Assembly (NCBI GenBank): GCA_039592335.1
Contig: JBDHBX010000014.1
Span: forward strand, 1-64,000
Origin: WVYX01 sp039592335
GTDB lineage: Bacteria > Gemmatimonadota > Gemmatimonadetes > Gemmatimonadales > GWC2-71-9
Direction: 5' to 3'
Length of the DNA stretch: 64,000 nt
In this document: in pieces, positions 8,419-17,248 of the stretch
How the letters are laid out: each line of letters begins with the position of its first letter
How positions within the stretch are numbered: position 1 is the stretch's first letter
Translations under genes and position numbers: made by a program
The notes under the pieces: generated by a model
What the model saw: only the letters and a program-made list of their open reading frames with translations
What the model was told of the DNA's origin: nothing
Database searches by the model: none

Positions 8419-9609
8419 CTACCCCGCGATCTGACCCAGCATCCAGGCACACAGCAGCGCGCCGTAGATCCCCAGCACGTAGCCCAGCACCGCCATGAGT
8501 AGCCCGACCGGTGCCATGGCGCGGTGGTACACGCTGGCGACCACGGGTGCCGAGACGGGGCCTCCGATGTTGGCCATGCTCGCCGTGGCGAAGAAGAACA
8601 TCGGCGCGCGGATCAGCTTGGCGGCGAGCAGTAGGATGGCCGCGTGCACCGCGATCCACACCACCCCCGCCGCGAAGAAGGCGGGTGCCTCGAGCACCGC
8701 CTTGAGGTCGGCCTGCGCCCCAATTGCCCCAAGCAACAGATACAGCGCCGTGTACCCCAGCTTCGACGCGCCGTACTCCTCCAATCGGCTCACCGGCGTG
8801 ATCGAGAGCAGCAGCCCGCCGGTCACCACGATGAGCACCGCCCACGTGGTGTGGCTGATGATGGTCGGATCGCCCAGCACCGGCAGCCGGGCGCCCAGCG
8901 CCACGGCCACCGCCGCCCCGCCGAACCCGATGCCCACGATGATCACCGCAGCCGGCACCTCCAGCGGATGCCGGTGGGTGGCGATGTCCGCGAGGCGCCG
9001 ATTGGTCTGCTCCACCACTTCGGTGTGGGCACGAATCCGGGCGTCGAACAAGTATTGCCACGTACTCAGGAACAGCAGCACCCCCATCCACCCGTAACCC
9101 ACGGCAGTGTCCACCACGATGATCGGCCCCATGAGCGAGTCGGGCGTCCCCACGCTTTCGGCAATCGCCACCATGTTGGCCGACCCACCAATCCAGCTGC
9201 CGGACAGCGCGGCGAATGCCTTCCACGCCTCCTCCGGCAGGAAGCCGCCGAACAGCAGCAGCGCGATCGGTGCGCCGAGGATGATCCCCACCGAGCCCGC
9301 CACGACCATGACCAACGCCATGGGGCCCAGACGCACGATGCTCTTGAGGTCCACCGTGATCATCAGCAACACCAGCGCCGTCGGCAGGAGATAGCGGGTC
9401 ATCCACTCGTAGGCGGGCGACGCCTGGGGGATGATCCCCAGCGTCGTGGAGATCGTGGGCAAGAAGTACGCGTAGATCACCGGCGGCGTGATCTCGAAGA
9501 ACCGCTTGAAGCGCGGCAACCCGCTGAGCCAGAACATCAGCCCAGCGAGCGCCGCGATGTAGCAGAAGACGGCGGTGGGGTCGGTGAGCAGAGGCGAGGC
9601 CTCAGCCAC
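8419..9609 (-). CDS. DUF819 family membrane protein
   Basis: Integral membrane protein of 396 residues with about ten hydrophobic helices. It carries the DUF819 hallmark GSWIGGSANMVAI and a second repeat-like segment around ASMANIGGPVSAPVV, so it probably has a two-fold inverted topology like secondary transporters. Function is unknown; the family is thought to be transport-related. The GTG start at 9609 directly abuts the TGA of the upstream gene (9610-9612), which suggests translational coupling. The Gly-rich, Asn-containing motifs in both halves are where a substrate path would be expected, by analogy only. Confidence 0.85.
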   Translation of the reverse strand: MAEASPLLTDPTAVFCYIAALAGLMFWLSGLPRFKRFFEITPPVIYAYFLPTISTTLGIIPQASPAYEWMTRYLLPTALVLLMITVDLKSIVRLGPMALVMVVAGSVGIILGAPIALLLFGGFLPEEAWKAFAALSGSWIGGSANMVAIAESVGTPDSLMGPIIVVDTAVGYGWMGVLLFLSTWQYLFDARIRAHTEVVEQTNRRLADIATHRHPLEVPAAVIIVGIGFGGAAVAVALGARLPVLGDPTIISHTTWAVLIVVTGGLLLSITPVSRLEEYGASKLGYTALYLLLGAIGAQADLKAVLEAPAFFAAGVVWIAVHAAILLLAAKLIRAPMFFFATASMANIGGPVSAPVVASVYHRAMAPVGLLMAVLGYVLGIYGALLCAWMLGQIAG

Positions 9610-11040
9610 TCAGCACCACTTCACCCGTACGCGGTACTCCACGGTCGTCTCACCCCGCGACGGCACGGTGACCGTGTAGCTGAACGTGAAGGCGTCCATC
9701 TTGTTCCACTCGTGGCTGGAGGAGAGGATCTCCCAGTCTCCGCCCACCGGCTCCACGATCTGGACCTCGGCCGCTTCGTCCTTGTGGTTGCGCAGCGTGA
9801 TCTCCCAGCTCGACTCGGACACGCACCCGCTGATCACGCGGTACTCCATCTGACGGCGGTCGCCCACTACGTCGAACGCCTCGCCCATCTTGATGCGCAC
9901 CCGCTCGTCGCGCGGCGTGTGATCGATCCGGTCCTCCCCGATGAACTGCTGCGCACCCTGGCTGTCGGCCTTGTAGACCCGCACCACGCCACGGGGCAGC
10001 GGGACGCCGAGCCGGTTGTCCTCGCTGTTCAGGAAGTCGAGATAGACGCCCACCTTCTGATTGGACTGGATCTGCCCGTAGGAGCCACGGTACCAGTATT
10101 GCTGGCCGTAGAAGATGAGCCGCTTGTCGATGCCCACACCCTCGCCCTCCAGCAGCGTGACCTGCTTCTGCTCGTTCTGCCGCAGGGTGGTCGGACGCTG
10201 CAGCGAGTAGAGGTGGTACTCGAAGAAGCTCTCCTCCACGAACTGCGACTCGGACACCTGCGCCGCTCGGAGCGCGTCCATCTCCATGCGACGGCGCATC
10301 TCGCCCGTCACCCGCTGCACGTCGCCCGCGACGAGCTTGAGGCGGGCGTTCTCGTACGTCGCGCCACTCTGGTTGGTGAGGGTCACCCACCCTGTGAGAT
10401 CCCCCAGCGTGTCGTCCTCGTTGATCACGAAGACGTAGTCAGCCTTCCAGTTGAGGTTGTTCGTGAGGTACGAGACCTCGAGCTGCTGGCGCGTCTCGCG
10501 GCTATCCAGCAGCCACACCAGGGTCGGCTTGGCGATCAGGTTGTCGGGGATCTCGGGAAACGCGAACCGGCCCGGATAGTTGAACGTGATCTCGTCGCCG
10601 ATCTTGAGGATCGGTCCGCCGTTCACTGAGAGCACCTCCGCCTCGAGCACCTCGTCGCGGCCGCTCTTGGAGTTGTAGCGGTACACCCGGACGGTGCGCC
10701 CGACGTACTTCTCGAGCAGCTTCTGCGGGTTGAGCAGGTCGTACTGGTAGTTCTGCTCCAGCACGCGCAGGCCGTCACCGCGCAGCGCCTTGATGTGCAC
10801 CGTCTCGGGCTGGATCTGGGCCGCGACGTCGCGGAACTCCAGGTTCACGGCACCCCGCACCAGCGTGACGTCGCGCACCTCCCGCACCAGGCCGAAGTTC
10901 TGGTTGTAAACCGTGATCGTGACTTCCTGCCGCTGGTCGGCGCCCGACTGCATTTTCGGGATGTCCTGGGCCACCGCCGCGATCGGCCAGACGCCCAACA
11001 GGAGTCCCAACCACCAATGGTTGCGACGCTTGGCGTACAT
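9610..11040 (-). CDS. DUF4139 domain-containing secreted protein
   Basis: Exported protein of 476 residues. A signal peptide (about 1-25) with WWLGLLLGVWPIAAVA is followed by a beta-rich body containing VTITVYNQNFGLVREVRDV near the N-terminus and LRNHKDEAAEVQIVEP and TTVEYRVRVKW near the end, typical of the DUF4139 fold. Biochemical role unknown. The ATG at 11040 has a GAGGAG Shine-Dalgarno; an in-frame start at 11073 lacks one. The downstream DUF819 membrane protein starts at the base after this stop, so the two probably form one transcript. Confidence 0.85.
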   Translation of the reverse strand: MYAKRRNHWWLGLLLGVWPIAAVAQDIPKMQSGADQRQEVTITVYNQNFGLVREVRDVTLVRGAVNLEFRDVAAQIQPETVHIKALRGDGLRVLEQNYQYDLLNPQKLLEKYVGRTVRVYRYNSKSGRDEVLEAEVLSVNGGPILKIGDEITFNYPGRFAFPEIPDNLIAKPTLVWLLDSRETRQQLEVSYLTNNLNWKADYVFVINEDDTLGDLTGWVTLTNQSGATYENARLKLVAGDVQRVTGEMRRRMEMDALRAAQVSESQFVEESFFEYHLYSLQRPTTLRQNEQKQVTLLEGEGVGIDKRLIFYGQQYWYRGSYGQIQSNQKVGVYLDFLNSEDNRLGVPLPRGVVRVYKADSQGAQQFIGEDRIDHTPRDERVRIKMGEAFDVVGDRRQMEYRVISGCVSESSWEITLRNHKDEAAEVQIVEPVGGDWEILSSSHEWNKMDAFTFSYTVTVPSRGETTVEYRVRVKWC

Positions 11041-11145
11041 GCTTCGCTCCTCGGATTGCTGTCTACTACCCATGACGTCTCAGTCCGGAGTCCTTGCACA
11101 CCTCGTAGCGGGGCGGCACCCTAGGACGATTTCTGTTGGGCCGGA

Positions 11146-13233
11146 CTACGGCCTGAGCTTGCGGTCGAAGAACTCGGCCGCTGCCCCGTACGCGGCCATC
11201 CAGTTGCGGTGCAGCAGGAAGCCGTGGACCTCGTCGGGGAAGATCAGCTGCTCGACCTCCACCCCTCGGGCCCGGAGCCGCTCCACCAGGTCCACGGTTT
11301 CGCTGAACGGCACGTTGCGGTCGTCATCCCCATGGATCACCAGCACGGGCGAGCGCCACGTGTCGAGCGACGCCATGGGCGAGGACTCGAACGCCAGCCG
11401 CGCCACCTCCACTCGCTGCTCGGCCTGGTAGGCGGGGACGAAGTTGCGGATCACCTGATTCCAGTCGTGCACCCCGTGGAGATCCACACCGGCGGCGAAC
11501 AGGTCGGAGGCCCGCGCGAGCCCCAAAGCGGTGAGGTAGCCGCCGTACGACCCTCCCCAGAGACCGACGCGCGCGCGATCGACCTCCGGACGGCTTGCCA
11601 GATAGAGGCCGGCACCCATCACGTCGTTGAACTCGCTCGCTCCCCGGGCCCCGTAGTTGAGGGCCTCGCGGAACTCCATGCCGTAGCCGATCCCGCTGCG
11701 GTAGTTCACCGACAGCACCACGTATCCCCGGCTCGCCAGGTACTGGTTCAGGGCATACGCGCTGTGATAGTAGCCCCGGTAGTGAAACCCGAGCAGCATT
11801 TGCCGCCGCGAGCCGCCGTGGAAGAAGAGCACCGCCGGGTGCCGCTCGCCACGACCGGCGCCGGGTGGCAGGAACAGCTGTCCGTGAATCGGCATGCCGT
11901 CGGCGGCCGGGAAAATCACCTGCTGCGGCTCCACCAGGTGTCGACTCGGGAAGTCGTCGGGCACGGTGGTGGGAGCCAACGGTTCGCGCCGTCCGTCCCG
12001 CAAGATCTCGGCGTGTGCGGGGGTCCGGGCATCGGAGGCGAGGAACGCGAGGCCACCGCCGTTGAGTGGCGCGGGTCCCCACTCGATGCCGCTCCCCGAG
12101 GTGAGAGCCTGCGGCCGCCCGCCGGAGACCGGCACCATCCACAGGTGTCGCCGGTCGATGTCGTCCTGATTGGAGGAGAACACCACGTGACGGCGATCCA
12201 CGCTCAGGGCAACGTGCTGGGTCTCGAAATCACCGGGCGTGAGCAGGGTCGCCTCACCGCCCCCCACCGGTACAGAGTAGAGGTGGGTCCATCCATCGCG
12301 CTCCCAGGGGAACACCAGGTGGTCGCCGGCACCCCACATGAGGTCGGGACCACTCAGACCGCGCAGCGCGCTTCCCGGCCCCTCAGCGGCCCGCCACACC
12401 TCGCGTCCCTCGCCGGTCGCAACAGTCACCACCCGAATCGACCACGGCTCCGCCTCCCGCCGCGGCATGAAGGGAAGCGCGGCACGCTGGTTAGGGACGC
12501 GGAGATGGGCAATGCGGTCACCCTCCGGTGACCACACCGGGCTGCTGACACGGTCCACCGAGGGATCGAGGTAGCGCAGCCAGCGGTCGGCGAGGTGGAA
12601 CACGCCGAGGAATCCATGATCTCCCCGGCTGCTCATGAAGGCGAGCATGGAGCCGTCCGGCGACCAGCGGAGTGCGCCCGCGTTACCACGGATCTCGAAC
12701 AGCTGCTCGGCCTTCGCCGAATCCCCCAGCGCGACGGACCACACTTGTCCTCGCTTGAGGAACGCGACCACGTCACCGCGGGAGGAGACCACGGGGGAGC
12801 TGCCGACCGCCAGCTTGCGTGGCTCACCGCCCGCGACCGGCACCACCCAAATGGCGCGCTCGGCGCCGTCCGGCTCACTCAGCGGGTTGGGGATCTCCCC
12901 CTGCCGGTTGGGCGCTCCGCCCCGCACATACACGATCGAGAGGCCATCGGGCGTGAACGCCAGACCCGAGAGTCCCTGGCCGTCGTCCGCGTCGTACGCC
13001 GTCAGCTGCCTGCTCCGGTAGTCCGGTGCCTCTGCAACCCATATGTTCCGCACCCCCTCGGCATTCTGGACCCAGGCGACTCGGTTCCCCCCGGGGTCGG
13101 CCACCGGCTGCGCCGGGAAGGGCGCGCTGAGGACCTGCCGCAGCGTGAAGGGCTGCTGCGCCGCGGCGGGCTCCGCCAGCATGAGCGCGACGCCGACGAC
13201 CGTCGGCAGCCACCACCGGTTGGCACTCAGCAT
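11146..13233 (-). CDS. Secreted S9 family prolyl oligopeptidase-like peptidase
   Basis: Serine peptidase of 695 residues, exported by a signal peptide (about 1-25, ending EPAAAQ). The N-terminal part is a WD/PD40-like propeller with repeats such as WSPDGSMLAFMSSRGD and WSPEGDRIAH. The C-terminal alpha/beta-hydrolase domain has GLWGGSYGGYL (nucleophile Ser, about residue 561), HGDDDRNVPF (Asp) and DEVHGF (His). It probably degrades oligopeptides outside the cytoplasm. The ATG at 13233 has GAGAGGAG upstream and lies 16 bp after the alcohol oxidase gene, suggesting one transcript. An in-frame start at 13431 lies inside that upstream gene. Confidence 0.9.
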   Translation of the reverse strand: MLSANRWWLPTVVGVALMLAEPAAAQQPFTLRQVLSAPFPAQPVADPGGNRVAWVQNAEGVRNIWVAEAPDYRSRQLTAYDADDGQGLSGLAFTPDGLSIVYVRGGAPNRQGEIPNPLSEPDGAERAIWVVPVAGGEPRKLAVGSSPVVSSRGDVVAFLKRGQVWSVALGDSAKAEQLFEIRGNAGALRWSPDGSMLAFMSSRGDHGFLGVFHLADRWLRYLDPSVDRVSSPVWSPEGDRIAHLRVPNQRAALPFMPRREAEPWSIRVVTVATGEGREVWRAAEGPGSALRGLSGPDLMWGAGDHLVFPWERDGWTHLYSVPVGGGEATLLTPGDFETQHVALSVDRRHVVFSSNQDDIDRRHLWMVPVSGGRPQALTSGSGIEWGPAPLNGGGLAFLASDARTPAHAEILRDGRREPLAPTTVPDDFPSRHLVEPQQVIFPAADGMPIHGQLFLPPGAGRGERHPAVLFFHGGSRRQMLLGFHYRGYYHSAYALNQYLASRGYVVLSVNYRSGIGYGMEFREALNYGARGASEFNDVMGAGLYLASRPEVDRARVGLWGGSYGGYLTALGLARASDLFAAGVDLHGVHDWNQVIRNFVPAYQAEQRVEVARLAFESSPMASLDTWRSPVLVIHGDDDRNVPFSETVDLVERLRARGVEVEQLIFPDEVHGFLLHRNWMAAYGAAAEFFDRKLRP

Positions 13234-13249
13234 GTTTGCTCCTCTCCGC

Positions 13250-15253
13250 CTACCACTTGTCCTGGATCGCCCGAGCGACGTGGTCGGCAATCGCCATGAT
13301 CGTGAGCATGGGGTTGACGCCGCTGGAGGTGGGAAACGCACTCCCGTCGGCGATGAAGAGACCCTTGAGCTCGTGTGCCTCACCGCTCTCCCCCGCCACC
13401 GAGTCCGCCGGCGAGCGTCCCATCCTGGCACTCGCGAGCTGATGGAAGGTGATGTACGACATGCGACAGTGGCGGTAGCCCCGCGCGTCCGCCGCGGCCA
13501 TGAGGCGATCGAGCCAGCCGCGCTCGCTCATCTTCACTCGGGCTGGCGGCGTCTGCAGGGTGAAGATCTCGCGGGCGCCCGCGGCAGCGAGCACCTGGGC
13601 GGCGCCGCGTACCGCCGCGCGCGCGTGCGCGGCGTCGAAGCGCGACAGCTCGTAGTGCACCCGCGGCCGGCCGTCCCGTCCCACCACCACACGCCCCGGG
13701 TCGCGGTCGCGCAGCAGCACACCGCACAATCCAGAGTATCCCAGGCCCGCCACGTCCTCCCTGAACTGACGGGCGCTGTCCCACCCGAAGGCGCTCGCCG
13801 CCAGCACGAAGTGCGCCGGTGCCGTCTCGAACTTCGCGCCGTACCCGTCACGCTGGTTGGCGAACTGGTCGGAGTAGCGCGTCTGCAGCGAGCCCTCCCA
13901 CGGGTTGACCCGATCCGGGAACACGCCCATGACCGCGGTGGCGGGGTGGAGCCTCAGGTGCCGTCCGATGTTGCGGTTCGACAGGCCCGAGCGCCGGAGA
14001 ATTGCCGGGGTATTGACGCCACCCGCGGCCACCACGACCACACGCGCCCGCACGGTCAGCCGGTGCCGCGCACCGTCGGGGGCGGCGAGGCTCGCCGTCA
14101 CGCCGCTCGCGCGTCCGCGCTCGCTCTCCACCCGTTCCACCTCACAGCCCACCACCAGGCGGGATCCGGCCGCGGCCGCATCGCTGAGATAGGTGCGCGT
14201 CGTGGAGTTCTTGGCACCGTGGCGGCACCCATAGCCGCAGAACCCGCACTCCAGCCCTTCCTTGCAGTCGGTGACGTTGCGCGGCATGAGGTCCACGTGC
14301 CACCCCAGCGCGCGGAGTCCCTGCTCGAGCAGCTGGTCGCGCCTCCCGGGCGTGGTCCATCGCGTCCCCACGTTGATGCGTGCGCTGACCCGATCGAACG
14401 ACTCGGTGAAACGCTGGCTCGTGAAGAGCGAGAGACCCGAGACCTCGTCCCACTCCTCCCGCGCCGCGTCCGGCAGCGGAAAACTGGTGGTGTAGTTGAT
14501 CACGGTGCCGCCCCCCAAACAGCTCCCCGCAAGGACCGGCATGGACCCGCTCTGGGTCATAAGCAATCCCCCATCGAGGTAGAGCGACCCCAGCATCTCC
14601 CCCTCGACCTGGGTCATGTCCCGCGACCCCGGGTTAGGCCCCTTCTCCAACACCACGACGTCGCGCCCTGCGGCGGCGAGGACCCCCGCCACCACGCCGC
14701 CGCCCGCTCCCGAGCCAACGACCACCACGTCGCACTCGAGCGTCGTGTCCCGGTCGATCGGCAGGGTGGGCAGCGGCTCGATCGTCTGCTCCGGCTGCGG
14801 CAGCGGTCCAGGATGTCCCACATGCCGCCAGGCGGGGTTGGAGCCGTCGCTCATGGGCCAGCCGTAGTACGCGACGTGCGCCAGTCGCTTGAGGGCTTGG
14901 AAGCCGGCCCGCCGCAGGGGCAGTCGCGAGTGGGCCCAACTCCGGAGCACCGCTTCTCGCGCTGCCGGAGCGAGGCGCATGAGCGAGGCGGGCCGTCCGC
15001 TCAGCGCCAGGTTGCCGAGCGGCGACCCCAGTGCGCTGAGCAAGAGACGGACGCGCGACCGGTCGCGCGGATCGGGCAGCGAGGCGATCAGCCGTTCGAC
15101 GCGCTCCGCCGTGCCCGCACGCGCCGCCCCCGTGGCGAAGAACCCCTCCGGGTCATCGTCGCTGGCTATCTCGGGCAGGAGGGTGTCGCACACGGCGGCC
15201 AGCACGGCTCGCTGGCGATCGGTCAATTGAGAGTTGGACGGCGGGGAAACCAT
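13250..15253 (-). CDS. GMC family long-chain alcohol oxidase
   Basis: FAD-dependent oxidoreductase of 667 residues, resembling long-chain fatty alcohol oxidases. An N-terminal helical region (about 1-165, with LLPEIASDDDPEGFF) precedes the FAD-binding motif VVVGSGAGGGVVAG at about 177-190. A cysteine cluster, CKEGLECGFCGYGC, near residue 330 is typical of this subgroup. The C-terminal GMC domain has FHQLASARMGRSP and GLFIADGSAFPTSSGVNPM, including the usual His and Asn region. Substrate could be a long-chain alcohol or another hydrophobic alcohol. The ATG at 15253 has no clear Shine-Dalgarno. Divergent from the nuclease at 15347. Confidence 0.88.
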   Translation of the reverse strand: MVSPPSNSQLTDRQRAVLAAVCDTLLPEIASDDDPEGFFATGAARAGTAERVERLIASLPDPRDRSRVRLLLSALGSPLGNLALSGRPASLMRLAPAAREAVLRSWAHSRLPLRRAGFQALKRLAHVAYYGWPMSDGSNPAWRHVGHPGPLPQPEQTIEPLPTLPIDRDTTLECDVVVVGSGAGGGVVAGVLAAAGRDVVVLEKGPNPGSRDMTQVEGEMLGSLYLDGGLLMTQSGSMPVLAGSCLGGGTVINYTTSFPLPDAAREEWDEVSGLSLFTSQRFTESFDRVSARINVGTRWTTPGRRDQLLEQGLRALGWHVDLMPRNVTDCKEGLECGFCGYGCRHGAKNSTTRTYLSDAAAAGSRLVVGCEVERVESERGRASGVTASLAAPDGARHRLTVRARVVVVAAGGVNTPAILRRSGLSNRNIGRHLRLHPATAVMGVFPDRVNPWEGSLQTRYSDQFANQRDGYGAKFETAPAHFVLAASAFGWDSARQFREDVAGLGYSGLCGVLLRDRDPGRVVVGRDGRPRVHYELSRFDAAHARAAVRGAAQVLAAAGAREIFTLQTPPARVKMSERGWLDRLMAAADARGYRHCRMSYITFHQLASARMGRSPADSVAGESGEAHELKGLFIADGSAFPTSSGVNPMLTIMAIADHVARAIQDKW

Positions 15254-15346
15254 AGTGCGCCTAATGTGCGCCCGGCGCGGCACTCGCAGCAACCTCCCTC
15301 GACTGCGAGCCGAGGCTGAACGAGCCACCAGGTAGTACATTGGGGA

Positions 15347-16846
15347 ATGCGTCTCGCCGCCTCCGACTTCTACACCCACTACCGCCCTTCCCGTTGCGAG
15401 CTGCGGGTTTACCTGCGGTATCAGGGCGAGTTCGAGTCGCAGCCGGGCGAGTACGAGCTGGTGTTGCGGCGCCTGGGAAAGCGCCACGAGGAACAGCATC
15501 TGGGATCCCTCGGCCCGGTGGTCATGCTCAACAGCGGCACCCGGGAAGAGCGCGAGCGCCTCACGCGGCAGGCCGTCACCGACCAGCGGGAGGTCGTTTA
15601 TCAACCGGCATTCCGCTCGTCGGTGGAGATCGACGGCGAGCGCTGGGAAGTGGTGGGCGATCCCGACTTGCTCATCAAGTGGGGTGACGGATACATCATC
15701 CGCGACTGCAAGATCTCCCAACGGATCACGCACCGCGACCACCCCGAGATCCACTATCAGCTGGAACTCTACGGCTGGCTGTATGAGCGCACGTTCGGCG
15801 AGCCACCGGTCGCTCTGGAGGTGTACAACGGAGCCGGTGAGATCTCCCAGCTGGCCTTCAAGGGCGGGACCCGCGCGCTCCAGGAACTGGAGACCATCGC
15901 ACGGCTGAAACGTGCGAAGCGTCCCCCCTACACCCCGGTGGGCTGGACCAAGTGCCAGCAATGCGCCTTCCGCTACCGCTGCTGGCCCGAGGCGGAGGAA
16001 CGCAAGGACCTCTCGCTGGTGTACGGCCTGGATCAGTGGATGACCCTCGAACTCCGCAAGGAAGGCCTGGAGACTTATCCGGAGCTGGTGGAGCGGTACA
16101 CGGCGGAGCGCCTGGCCCGACTCACCAAGCCGTCCGCGGCCCACACGTGGAAGGTCGGCACGCGGGCGCCGTCGATCCTCCGCATGGCACGCGCACTCAG
16201 CTCCGGCGAGGAAATCCTGATTCAGCCGCCCGAGGTCCCGGAGCACCCCAACTACGTGATGTTCGATCTCGAGGGGATGCCGCCCCAGCTTCAGGAGCCC
16301 GCGAAGATTTACCTCTGGGGATTACAGGTATACGGCGAGCAACCGGGCGAGTTCGAGTATGCGCTGGCCGACTTCGGCTCCGAGGGAGACCGCACCGCGT
16401 GGCTCGGGTTCCTGCGAAAGGCGCAGGGGGTGTTCGAGCACCACGGGGATCTGCCGTTCGTACACTGGTACTCGTACGAGAAGACCAACATCGAGATGTA
16501 CGTGGAACGGCACGGGGACCCCGACGGGACCGCGGCTCGCGTGCTCGACAACCTCCTCGACCTGTTGCCCATCACGCAGGAGTCGATCGCGCTGCCCCTG
16601 CCAAGCTACAGCCTCAAGGTGATCGAGAAGTACATCGGATACGAGCGCACGCTGCCTGACACCGGCGGCGACTGGGCCATGGCGCGCTACGTCGAGGCGG
16701 TCGAGACCGAAGACGAGACGGAGCGTCAGGCGCTGATGAACACGATCATCGCCTACAACCAGGAAGACCTGGAGGCGATGTGGGAGGTGATGCAGTGGCT
16801 CAAGGGAAAGATGGCGCCGGCGGCGCCGCTCAAGCTGGTGGAGTGA
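15347..16846 (+). CDS. TM0106-like RecB-type nuclease with RNase H-like domain
   Basis: Putative DNA or RNA nuclease of 499 residues. The N-terminal half is a PD-(D/E)xK domain: GDPDLLIKWGDGYIIRDCK supplies the Asp and Lys. Cys17 and the later CQQCAFRYRC (Cys203, 206, 212) have the one-plus-three spacing of Cas4/AddB-type iron-sulphur nucleases. The C-terminal half starts at MFDLEGMP (about 305) and has HWYSYEKTNIEMY and YNQEDLEAMWEV, the acidic residues of the YprB-type RNase H-like fold. Role in repair or RNA processing is unknown; no Cas genes are nearby. The ATG is 5 nt downstream of a -10-like TACATT, possibly leaderless. Confidence 0.85.
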   Translation: MRLAASDFYTHYRPSRCELRVYLRYQGEFESQPGEYELVLRRLGKRHEEQHLGSLGPVVMLNSGTREERERLTRQAVTDQREVVYQPAFRSSVEIDGERWEVVGDPDLLIKWGDGYIIRDCKISQRITHRDHPEIHYQLELYGWLYERTFGEPPVALEVYNGAGEISQLAFKGGTRALQELETIARLKRAKRPPYTPVGWTKCQQCAFRYRCWPEAEERKDLSLVYGLDQWMTLELRKEGLETYPELVERYTAERLARLTKPSAAHTWKVGTRAPSILRMARALSSGEEILIQPPEVPEHPNYVMFDLEGMPPQLQEPAKIYLWGLQVYGEQPGEFEYALADFGSEGDRTAWLGFLRKAQGVFEHHGDLPFVHWYSYEKTNIEMYVERHGDPDGTAARVLDNLLDLLPITQESIALPLPSYSLKVIEKYIGYERTLPDTGGDWAMARYVEAVETEDETERQALMNTIIAYNQEDLEAMWEVMQWLKGKMAPAAPLKLVE

Positions 16847-16963
16847 CGTGACGCGTGCGTGGCGACCGGCCCTGCTGCTTCATGGGAGCTGCCCGGCCGC
16901 TATGGAACAATGGCGGCGATTGGGCCATCCTATGGGACACCCGGGGACAGGTGGTGGCGCGCT

Positions 16964-17239
16964 ATGAGTACTGACCAACACTACGCGGTGGATCGGATCC
17001 GGCACCGGACGGCCCTGCTCGTGGACGACCAGGAGCGGCAGATCCTCGTCCCGACGTCCAGACTCCCACGCGAGCTTGCCGAGGGGCAGGTGCTCCTGGT
17101 CCCGGTGGATGAAGCGGGTACCGCGGATTGGGGGCGGGCGCGAATCGACGAGGCCGAAGGCCAGCGTCGCAGGGCCGAGGCCGAGGAGACGATCGAGGAG
17201 ATGAAGGAGCGGGATCCCGGGGGAGACGTCACCCTGTAG
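16964..17239 (+). CDS. DUF3006-like small protein
   Basis: Protein of 91 residues of unknown function. The N-terminal half reads as a small beta-barrel (YAVDRIRHRTALLVDDQERQ, VPTSRLP, EGQVLLVPVDEAG), as in DUF3006; the C-terminal half is a charged helix (DEAEGQRRRAEAEETIEEMKERD). It is a paralogue of the gene at 20893-21180. No Shine-Dalgarno precedes the ATG; an in-frame ATG at 16859 would add a low-complexity leader I do not believe. It converges on the kinase at 17249-19954 with a 9-bp gap. Confidence 0.7.
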   Translation: MSTDQHYAVDRIRHRTALLVDDQERQILVPTSRLPRELAEGQVLLVPVDEAGTADWGRARIDEAEGQRRRAEAEETIEEMKERDPGGDVTL

Positions 17240-17248
17240 AGTAGTCGG

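Noticed and set aside
8644..10629. 661-codon plus-strand open frame opposite the DUF819 and DUF4139 genes
   Set aside because: Crosses two real minus-strand genes and looks like a shadow frame.
13043..15319. 758-codon plus-strand open frame opposite the alcohol oxidase
   Set aside because: No recognisable domain and low-complexity Arg/His content; the minus strand has FAD and GMC motifs.
15347..16846. Cas4-like Cys pattern considered as evidence for a CRISPR-Cas locus
   Set aside because: No Cas1/Cas2 or repeat array in the window, and the C-terminal RNase H-like domain fits the TM0106-like family.
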